Source of the DNA: Flagellimonas_B algarum
Lineage (GTDB): Bacteria > Bacteroidota > Bacteroidia > Flavobacteriales > Flavobacteriaceae
NCBI RefSeq assembly: GCF_040513375.1
Contig: NZ_JBEVTG010000002.1
Span: forward strand, 1,116,001 to 1,180,000
Direction: 5' to 3'
Length of the DNA: 64,000 nt
Shown: positions 1 to 7,418 of the stretch, piece by piece
Numbering within the stretch: the first letter of the stretch is position 1
Layout of the letters: every line of letters starts with the position of its first letter
The notes under the pieces: generated by a model
The model's input: the letters and a program-made list of their open reading frames with translations, nothing else
The model's database searches: none
Told to the model about the DNA's origin: nothing
Program-made: the position numbers and the translations under genes

Positions 1-1596
1 AAAGAGTACCCTGGCATCAGGGGCTCCGAAACCTGCAGCGGTCAAGACCGCGGTGTAGGTTTGTCTTTCAGTGGTAATGGCTATGGTTTCCGTAGTGTTC
101 GAAAAATCACCACCGCTCAAGCCGATACCCGCGATGACCGAACGCGAAACATTCGACCATGCATCAAAGGTCAGCGTATAGGTTTCCCCTTGTACGATCT
201 CCAATTTCTGGCTCAAGTTCACATCGAAAGCGTTGCCTGCTGCCATCACATCGACCGAATAGAACGTATTGCCATTTTCGCTCCCTAATGGGGCAGGATT
301 GTTGTCATCGACGCCTTGGATCCAAGGTGCCGCTCCGTTCTCGAAGTCACCGTTGGTCAATAGTCCGCTATCGAACCCTCCGGTATTGTCATCAACGACC
401 AACGAAACATTGTCGATGGTCACCAAACCTGTTTCAGCCCCCATATCGAATAGGATCCTGCTATTGGCACCACCGAAATCGGCAGCCGATAACTGCAAGC
501 TAAAGGTCTGGGTTTCGGTAGTCAGGTTTACCGACTGGCTGTCATTGGTAAAAGGTGCTTCGTTCAATCCGATACCTGCAAGCATGGTACGCGCTACGTC
601 CGAAGAGGCGTCAAAGGTCAAGATATAATTGGTTCCTTGTACGATCTCAACGACTTGGCTCAAATTGACGTCGAATGGATTCCCGGCGGTTTCCACATTC
701 ACTTGGTTGAAACTGTTGCCGTTTTCGGTCACGACGTTAAGGCCGTTTCCAATCCATCCTTCACCACCGTTTTCAAAATCCCCGTTGGTCAAAAGACCAT
801 CATCAAATCCGGGATCAGCGGTAGCCACTTGTTCCACATCATCGATATAGAAGGTACCAGCGGTAGTTCCAGGCCCATCGACGAACAAGGTCAATCGGGC
901 AAAGCTGGCATCGGAAGTAAAGTCAAAGCTGATCAACTCCCATCCGGTTCCTCCATGGGCAGTCGAAACCTCGACATCGGCACCGGTACCGGCTTCCAAT
1001 TTCATCAAGACATCGACGGCGGTTTCAGACCAAAAGTTCATTTGAACCGTTTTGTCCTCGCTTAAATCAAGGGGTGCACCTAGGTCAAAGAAAATACCCT
1101 CAAAGGCTGCACCGCTATTGGTGATCTCACCCACTTGCGATTCGACGTTGTTGGACCCCCCAGGCGCTGGGTTGGCCACAACCGCAAAGGCGGCACCACC
1201 GAAAATGGTGGCATCATAACTGACCTGTGCATTATCAAAGGTAATCGGTAAAGCCACCTGTTCTGGAATCGAGATCGTGATTTGATCTTCGAACACATCG
1301 GTCGCCCCGGCCACGTTGGACGCGGTCAAAGTCACCGTAAACGTACCGTTCTCGAATATTTTGATCGGGCTGATCTCGGTCGAGGTGGTTCCATCGCCGA
1401 AATCCCAGGCGAACGAATCGGCATTTTCGGAAATGTTCAAAAACCGAACGGTTCCCGTATTCTCGACTATGGTCTGTGTAAAGCCGGAAACAACGGCCGG
1501 CAACACATTGCCCTCATCGTCTTCTTCACATCCTAAAAAGGAAATCAACAGGACCAGTAGTCCTATAATCTTGGTTTTTTTCAATAAAAATTTCAT
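1..1596 (-). CDS. PKD and carbohydrate-binding lipoprotein (3' end missing)
   Basis: The open frame starts at 1596 and runs off the left edge after 532 codons with no stop. Residues 1-23 are a lipoprotein signal ending in a lipobox with Cys23, followed by an acidic EEDDE stretch typical of surface-exposed Bacteroidota lipoproteins. Residues about 35-110 form a PKD domain (WDFGDGT motif at 64-70). Residues about 115-260 are a beta-sandwich-like module ending FYIDDVE, and 266-402 and 410-532 are two mutually similar CBM4/9-like modules, each opening GLLTNGDFENG. It is the last visible gene of the glucan operon, 22 bases after the GH16 gene. Inference: a cell-surface beta-glucan-binding protein; a catalytic domain beyond the edge cannot be excluded. 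Confidence 0.85.
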   Translation of the reverse strand, partial: MKFLLKKTKIIGLLVLLISFLGCEEDDEGNVLPAVVSGFTQTIVENTGTVRFLNISENADSFAWDFGDGTTSTEISPIKIFENGTFTVTLTASNVAGATDVFEDQITISIPEQVALPITFDNAQVSYDATIFGGAAFAVVANPAPGGSNNVESQVGEITNSGAAFEGIFFDLGAPLDLSEDKTVQMNFWSETAVDVLMKLEAGTGADVEVSTAHGGTGWELISFDFTSDASFARLTLFVDGPGTTAGTFYIDDVEQVATADPGFDDGLLTNGDFENGGEGWIGNGLNVVTENGNSFNQVNVETAGNPFDVNLSQVVEIVQGTNYILTFDASSDVARTMLAGIGLNEAPFTNDSQSVNLTTETQTFSLQLSAADFGGANSRILFDMGAETGLVTIDNVSLVVDDNTGGFDSGLLTNGDFENGAAPWIQGVDDNNPAPLGSENGNTFYSVDVMAAGNAFDVNLSQKLEIVQGETYTLTFDAWSNVSRSVIAGIGLSGGDFSNTTETIAITTERQTYTAVLTAAGFGAPDARVLF

Positions 1597-1618
1597 TGTA
1601 TCGTGGAGTTAGTTAGTT

Positions 1619-2509
1619 TCAGTTTACATTGTCGTTCTCATATACCCTTACGTAGTCTACGATCATGGTTTGGGGAAACTGGGTCTCGCTGTTCGGTGAC
1701 CCTACGAAAGATCCCCCAACGGCAAGGTTCATTAGAATAAAGAAGGGTTTGTCAAAGACCCAAGGTCCGGTCACATCTTCAGGGGTAATCTGGTTGTACA
1801 GGACATCGTCGACGTAAAAGTTGACAAAATCAGGTCCCCATTCGATTCCGAATATGTGGAATCCGGTGTCGAAGCGGTCGTTTTCCAAGGTGTATTCCTT
1901 TGAAATGGCGTTGCCTCCATTATACCCTGGTCCGTGGACACTACCGATCAATACGGTCGGGTTTTGACCCCGATATTCCATGATATCGATTTCACCGGCC
2001 GCTGGCCAAGGATTCTCATCGATATCAGCACCCAACATCCAAAATGCCGGCCAAATTCCTTGGCCGAATGGCAAACGGATCCGCGCTTCGAAACGGCCAT
2101 ACTGTTGTTCAAAAAGATCTTTGGTCAACAAACGCGCCGAAGTATAGGCAGAACCCTCGAAGTCTTCTTCTTGGGCTGTGATCAAAAGCACCCCGTTTTC
2201 AACGGTGACGTTTTCGGTTCGATCCGTATAATACTGCAATTCATTGTTACCCCAGCCGTTGACACCGGTACCGATATCATAGGTCCAGATCGAACTGTTG
2301 GGTGCCCCTTCGGTATCGAATTCATCTTGCATTACCAAAGTGGTGAAATTCGCAACCGTTTGTTGGTCGTCTTCCTCGCAGGCCATGGGTACCAATAACA
2401 GCATCCCTAAAACCGCGATATTTCGAGCGATCTTCCGGAAAGCGAAGAAGCGCTTTTTATTCAATTGATTTTCTAATCGGTTCATCTTCAATTTCGTTTT
2501 CTTGTTCAT
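1619..2509 (-). CDS. GH16 beta-glucanase (laminarinase-like) lipoprotein
   Basis: 296 residues. The N-terminus has a basic stretch, a hydrophobic segment and a lipobox ending at Cys44, so the enzyme should be lipid-anchored. The GH16 catalytic signature GEIDIMEY is at 172-179, with Glu173 as nucleophile, Asp175 as helper and Glu178 as acid/base; the usual WPAFWML stretch precedes it at 153-159 and the C-terminal strand reads DYVRVYE. This active-site form with a Met after the helper Asp is typical of endo-1,3(4)-beta-glucanases/laminarinases, hence the substrate guess. ATG at residue 9 (position 2485) is an alternative start. The gene is 8 bases downstream of the glycan-binding-like lipoprotein gene in the same operon. 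Confidence 0.92.
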   Translation of the reverse strand: MNKKTKLKMNRLENQLNKKRFFAFRKIARNIAVLGMLLLVPMACEEDDQQTVANFTTLVMQDEFDTEGAPNSSIWTYDIGTGVNGWGNNELQYYTDRTENVTVENGVLLITAQEEDFEGSAYTSARLLTKDLFEQQYGRFEARIRLPFGQGIWPAFWMLGADIDENPWPAAGEIDIMEYRGQNPTVLIGSVHGPGYNGGNAISKEYTLENDRFDTGFHIFGIEWGPDFVNFYVDDVLYNQITPEDVTGPWVFDKPFFILMNLAVGGSFVGSPNSETQFPQTMIVDYVRVYENDNVN

Positions 2510-2517
2510 ATTATTTT

Positions 2518-3960
2518 TTATTCCCTGTAGAAATAGATGTTATCGACAAGGATATCTGAAATGGAACCGGAGACAAATACGATTTGTGCCAGGTTGGCTC
2601 CATTAGGACCTCCACTAAAGGCCCCACCTGTTGCCGGGCCCGTAAAACTGGCAATCGGTATATCAAAACCGACCCAGCTATTGGTAGCCAAATCCGATCC
2701 ATTGACCGTAGCTGATCCAGCACTGTCATCACCACCGAAATCAAAGGTTTGGTTGCCTCCGAAATCAACGAGTTCAATAACAAGGTTATCACCTCCTTGG
2801 AGCAATTCGCTCACTTGGATATCGACATGGATATGCGTCATCTGGGTAATATCGACCGTTGGGTTGGTAAATTCGGTCGCTACGAAATCCAAATTGGTGT
2901 ATTGTAGGATGTTGATCCCATCACCAATAGTTAAGGCTCCACCCTCGGTAGACTGGCCGTCAAAAAAGCCGTTGAAGAAGTTCACCGGAACATTGGCATA
3001 ACTATCACTGAAAATCGAGATGACGTTCGCTGGGTCACGAGTCGGTGCCGGAGCTGCGACGAACTCCCCTTGTGATTCAATGGTCAAGGAACCTTGGGCC
3101 CTTACACCGGCCAATTGTGCCGATATCTCGGCGGTTCCCGCCCCTACGATGGAAACAACGCCCAATTCACTGACGATCGCTACGCTCTCATCACTTGAAC
3201 TGAATTGAAAATATGCCGGCGCTGGTTCAACGGTTTGGTTTTCACCTGAAGCCAAGTTGAACGTCTGACTCAATCCGGTTACCGTAATGCTCGATCCGAT
3301 AAACGAGGTCTCGACGCGATCCTCACCATTGAAAATGGAAGGTTGTGCTTGGGCGACATTGCCCAATTTCTCGAATTGTACCTCATCGAAGAACAGGACA
3401 TAACCGCCTTCATCACCCTCGAAAGAGGCCCCTTCAGCCAACCAGAACAACCCCAATTCACTAGTCAAATTGGTGGATTCCGGAATCGGAATCACATATT
3501 TCTCCCAACGGGTACTGACGTTCAGTCCATTGACCGTTGTAATGTAACGGTTTCCGGTCCCTTCATTGATCCCGAAACCGATCGAATTAATACTGGCCGC
3601 TTGTGACGCCTTGGCATAAAAGGTCAGGGCATCGAAACCGGAAAGGTCGCGCAAGGCCGTAGTGTTGAAAGTCGCCCCAACGAAACCGTTACCAAAGGCC
3701 GGTACATCGAAACGCATGGAGGCATCGCCTAAAAAGACTTCATCGGTTTCAACGCTGAAGGCTTCGGGATCGGCTCCCGCTCCAACGAAGGGGAAATAAT
3801 CCAATCCTGCTGAGAAGGCGTCCAAGAATACATCCCCATTTGGTGGGAAGGTGGCGAATTCCACATCATCTGAAAAGTCCCGTTCACATGCTGAGAATAC
3901 CAAAACCCCCAGTGATAAGAAAAAGACCGCTAATACTCTGATATTATTATAATTCTTCAT
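2518..3960 (-). CDS. Surface glycan-binding-like lipoprotein with Ig-like domain
   Basis: 480 residues from the ATG at 3960; the frame is open further upstream, but only this start places a signal peptide with lipobox at the N-terminus (Cys25, then acidic residues). Residues about 40-215 look like a carbohydrate-binding beta-sandwich ending FFDEVQFEKL. Residues about 235-320 resemble a bacterial Ig-like (Big_2) domain (SSDESVAIVSELGVVSI). Residues about 335-480 form a second beta-sandwich ending DILVDNIYFY. No catalytic motif is seen. It lies between two glycosidase genes, 11 bases after the first and 8 bases before the GH16 gene. Its modular layout fits a surface glycan-binding protein of a polysaccharide utilisation locus; that role is inferred from context, not from a specific family match. 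Confidence 0.8.
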   Translation of the reverse strand: MKNYNNIRVLAVFFLSLGVLVFSACERDFSDDVEFATFPPNGDVFLDAFSAGLDYFPFVGAGADPEAFSVETDEVFLGDASMRFDVPAFGNGFVGATFNTTALRDLSGFDALTFYAKASQAASINSIGFGINEGTGNRYITTVNGLNVSTRWEKYVIPIPESTNLTSELGLFWLAEGASFEGDEGGYVLFFDEVQFEKLGNVAQAQPSIFNGEDRVETSFIGSSITVTGLSQTFNLASGENQTVEPAPAYFQFSSSDESVAIVSELGVVSIVGAGTAEISAQLAGVRAQGSLTIESQGEFVAAPAPTRDPANVISIFSDSYANVPVNFFNGFFDGQSTEGGALTIGDGINILQYTNLDFVATEFTNPTVDITQMTHIHVDIQVSELLQGGDNLVIELVDFGGNQTFDFGGDDSAGSATVNGSDLATNSWVGFDIPIASFTGPATGGAFSGGPNGANLAQIVFVSGSISDILVDNIYFYRE

Positions 3961-3971
3961 AACGCAATTTT

Positions 3972-6900
3972 TTATTTCCCGATATTGATGTGTACATATG
4001 TCATGATCTCCCACTCGTTTCCGTTATCGAAACCGACCGGACTGATGGTCGGCTCGTTGGAGAACGGAGCCGCAGCGTTCGGCAAATACCTTGGTGAGAA
4101 TTCGTTCAAAGACCTCCACGTTCCGCGGATCCCGATTTGGGTACTTGGTAAAATGAACCAATCCGGTTTGCCCAAGGTGGTCGAAATATCCAACATCAAC
4201 TGAACCGGGAAGGTCAAGTTGAAGTCACGGTGGTAATCATACGGCCCCCAATCATTGATCTTTTGTTGGTACCGCAGTTTGAAGTTCTTATAGATCATTC
4301 GGATATCGCCTCCGAATCGCTTGATCAAGCGATCGGAATCCCCGTTACCCTGACCGTTTCCATAGTAAAAGTTACCGATGAGGCCGAAATCAGGACCGAT
4401 CTTCGATACCATTCTCGAATGCACTTCCCATAAGTCTTGGGCTGGTGCTGAGGTCGGGAATGCGAAAAAGGTACGATTGGCCAAGAAACCGATATGCGCA
4501 TCCATTGTGGTCGGCAAGTGACGGTAGACAAAACCAAGGTTCATCGCGAACTTGGCGTCTTCGGCACGATCGTTGTCCCATTCGTACATCCAAGTACCCG
4601 GAGTGGGATCATACGTAATCAAAAGCTCCCCTGCCGTAGTCTCCCTATTGGCCCTAACGGCGAATGGATCATCGATGATGTTACGAAGTCGCCCAGGACC
4701 TTGTACATCTTGTGGCATGGCATCCACGATGGGCTTTTGCCACATGAAGTTCGGCGCGATCTGGAATTTTCCGGTAGCGTAAGTGAATCCGGATAGGACA
4801 TTGACCACGTTGCCGCTTCCGGTGTCCTTTAATCTCCATCCGGTAAAGGTCAAGGTCTGATCGGCACCACCATTGGCGATAAGTCCCATAGCAGCGGTTT
4901 GTCCGTACCAATTGAACCTTCCACCTTCATAGGTGATCTTCGCTTTACCCCCCCAGTTATCACTGGATTGGATGCGGTCTTCGAATACGGTATAATTACC
5001 CGGGGTTCCGGTAACGTCTTGGAAGGAAATCCCATTCAGGGGGCTTCCAGACCAAATACCTCCAAGTTCCACACCGAATTTTCCGAATTCCCTTTCAATA
5101 ACCAACGCGGCCCTTTCGGTCGGCCATGGTGGAATCACACCACTACGGACTTGGTTGATATCGAGAACCCGTCTTCCGTTCTCATCCAACACGACATCGG
5201 TTTCGAAATCGCGGTGGTAGATACCGGTAATGTCGAACTTACCGAAATGTCTTTTATACTTGAAAAGCATGGTTGGGTTCGCACCCCACCATAGTTGTGG
5301 CCCCACAGCCACTTTCAATCCTTTCAACGGACCTTTTCCGTCGATTTCGGCCCCAAGGATCTCACCATTATAAATGTCGAGGTTCGGGCCGTAGTTGGCC
5401 TCTGGGTAAAAGCCGAAGAAATCGCCTTCATACCCCCAGTGGTAGTGGCCTGTACGATAAAAACCTCTGATATCGAACTCCTTTGCCCTCCATTCGAACT
5501 CGGCTTGATAGACCCGAATCCGGTTGACATCCTGGACCAATACATTGCCTTGGTCGGTGTTGACTTCCAAAGGCCTTGAATTGTTCTCGTAGAAAATCTC
5601 GTTGATCGGGTTCTGTGCGACGTTACCGACAACGTTGAAATTCACTTCGGCCCGCATGTTCGAGGCCGGATTCCCTTCTATTCCGATGAAATAAGATTCC
5701 ATATGATCGAACCCGAGTTGGTTCGGAAAGGTATTCGGATCGTCGGGGTCAGCGGTATCAGGGGTGGTAATCAAACTACCTCCGGTATTGAAGGTGGCAA
5801 ATTTCGCTTGAAGGTTACTGATTCGTAGTAGTTTTCCTTGCTCTCCGTTCAAAGCGGCCTTATCACCTCGTGCTTGAAGCTCGGCGGCCATCAAGTTGAT
5901 GTTGTTGAAATGATTGGAGATGAAATCAAGGTCGACCCCTTGTGTGTAGGGATTCAACTGGTGGGCATCTTTCAAGGCGTAGTATGCAGCACGAGGATAG
6001 AGCTGGTATAAACCTCGGGAATCGGTCTGCCCTTTGGCACAGATCCCGAACCATTCTTCGTTCATGTTGTTCGCACCTTCATAGGCAAGGTCCAAGGTAT
6101 ACCCCCCACCGTTCCAAGTGGCTTCGGTCTGTTGGGTATCGGCATCCTTACGTTTGTCGAAACCGGCTTTCCACCAGCCATCTGAAAACTGGAAAGTGAA
6201 TCCACCGATCGAATTGTTGGCTTTGCCCATTCCGGCGGCATTCTCATAAATTTCCTTCCAGTTGTTGACCATATAATAGGCCTGCATTTTCTGGTCTTCG
6301 GCATTTTTGACGGCATTATAGGAATCAGCCCCGAATTCAGTGAACATGATAGGCTTGTTCAGCTTCTCCTTGACCACTTCGAACATATCACCGAAAGAAA
6401 CCCCGCGGTAGGTGTTGGTTCCATAGATATCGACATCTTTACACTCATCGGCGATGATATCGATGAACAGTACGTCACCATTACAGATGGCCACAGGATG
6501 GGAATCATCCAAAGCCTTGATTCTTTTGGTGGCCTCGTTCATCAAGCGATACATCGGACGCCCCCGCAATTCGCCAACGGCATCGATTTTTTCCTGGCCA
6601 TCAGGAAAATCCTCCGTTTCGGCACCGGCCCAAAACAAACCGTAGTTGTTTTCATTCCCCAACAGGTACATCAATAAACCGGGAGTGTTCTTATACTCCT
6701 TGACCAAGGCCTCCACTTCCGAAAGCAAATACTCTTGCGTTCGCGGATCGTTATAATCGGTCACCGGCGTCCATACTCCATCGAGTGTCAACCCGTACCG
6801 TCCGAAAGAATCATTGAGCATGGTATAAATACCGTAATTCTCATAGATGTAACGGATCCAGCGAGCGGGCACCCCGGTGTACTGTCGGATCACATTCACG

Positions 6901-7157
6901 TTCATGTTCTTGAGCAGCGACATTTCCGTATCAAGGCCTGCCTTGATGATATCGTCTGACTTTTTCCAGAAACCGGCGTTTACCGTATTGGTACCAATAG
7001 GTATGTAATCCCAGTTCATACCATTGATCATAAACTCTTGACCGTTTACGACCAACTTGGGTCCTTGCCCTTCATCTACGACGGCGACTTTGTCGGCCTG
7101 TGCTTGCAAACCGGTCGCGAAGAACAAGAGCAATACGCCCAGTAAAATTCTTTTCAT
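3972..7157 (-). CDS. Glycosidase TIM barrel fused to a probable outer-membrane beta-barrel
   Basis: 1061 residues with a cleavable signal peptide (residues 1-20, ending LQAQ). Residues about 25-400 form a (beta/alpha)8 glycosidase domain of the GH2/GH5 type (clan GH-A): LLGNENNYG at 165-173 carries the acid/base Glu169 and FTEFGAD at 272-278 the nucleophile Glu274. From about residue 480 to the end the protein is a series of amphipathic beta-strands rich in alternating Tyr/Phe/Trp/Gly (for example EFDIRGFYRTG, KFDITGIYHRDF, FKLRYQQKI), joined by charged turns, which looks like an outer-membrane beta-barrel of about 16 strands, closing with MTYVHINIGK. It is the first gene of the operon; its product would act on beta-glucan at the outer membrane. 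The fusion is unusual (see findings). Confidence 0.85.
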   Translation of the reverse strand: MKRILLGVLLLFFATGLQAQADKVAVVDEGQGPKLVVNGQEFMINGMNWDYIPIGTNTVNAGFWKKSDDIIKAGLDTEMSLLKNMNVNVIRQYTGVPARWIRYIYENYGIYTMLNDSFGRYGLTLDGVWTPVTDYNDPRTQEYLLSEVEALVKEYKNTPGLLMYLLGNENNYGLFWAGAETEDFPDGQEKIDAVGELRGRPMYRLMNEATKRIKALDDSHPVAICNGDVLFIDIIADECKDVDIYGTNTYRGVSFGDMFEVVKEKLNKPIMFTEFGADSYNAVKNAEDQKMQAYYMVNNWKEIYENAAGMGKANNSIGGFTFQFSDGWWKAGFDKRKDADTQQTEATWNGGGYTLDLAYEGANNMNEEWFGICAKGQTDSRGLYQLYPRAAYYALKDAHQLNPYTQGVDLDFISNHFNNINLMAAELQARGDKAALNGEQGKLLRISNLQAKFATFNTGGSLITTPDTADPDDPNTFPNQLGFDHMESYFIGIEGNPASNMRAEVNFNVVGNVAQNPINEIFYENNSRPLEVNTDQGNVLVQDVNRIRVYQAEFEWRAKEFDIRGFYRTGHYHWGYEGDFFGFYPEANYGPNLDIYNGEILGAEIDGKGPLKGLKVAVGPQLWWGANPTMLFKYKRHFGKFDITGIYHRDFETDVVLDENGRRVLDINQVRSGVIPPWPTERAALVIEREFGKFGVELGGIWSGSPLNGISFQDVTGTPGNYTVFEDRIQSSDNWGGKAKITYEGGRFNWYGQTAAMGLIANGGADQTLTFTGWRLKDTGSGNVVNVLSGFTYATGKFQIAPNFMWQKPIVDAMPQDVQGPGRLRNIIDDPFAVRANRETTAGELLITYDPTPGTWMYEWDNDRAEDAKFAMNLGFVYRHLPTTMDAHIGFLANRTFFAFPTSAPAQDLWEVHSRMVSKIGPDFGLIGNFYYGNGQGNGDSDRLIKRFGGDIRMIYKNFKLRYQQKINDWGPYDYHRDFNLTFPVQLMLDISTTLGKPDWFILPSTQIGIRGTWRSLNEFSPRYLPNAAAPFSNEPTISPVGFDNGNEWEIMTYVHINIGK

Positions 7158-7368
7158 AATAGTTCAGTTAAAGTTTGAATTCAGTTGAAGAAGGCTTTCG
7201 GCACTTCCATCAAGGTTAAACATATCTTAAAAAATTAGGAATTCCTTAAAATCCACCTCAACAAAAAACATACATGGCAAAAAAAACCGGTCAATTTTAT
7301 CAAATCATCAAAACGATTGATTGCCAGATAGTTATAATTGGCATGTTCAATATGGAAAGGCTCAGTTT

Positions 7369-7396
7369 CACCTCATGTTGTGGTAATGTTGAGGTG
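7369..7396. repeat. Inverted repeat in the gap upstream of the glucan operon
   Basis: A perfect 7-base inverted repeat, CACCTCA at 7369-7375 and TGAGGTG at 7390-7396, separated by 14 bases. It lies between the stop codon of the regulator gene and the start of the glycosidase gene, about 210 bases upstream of the latter. No T-run follows on the minus strand, so it is a poor intrinsic terminator; it could be an operator, an mRNA-end hairpin or chance. Confidence 0.3.
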
Positions 7397-7418
7397 TTTT
7401 CGGAAAAGTGTTAAGTTC

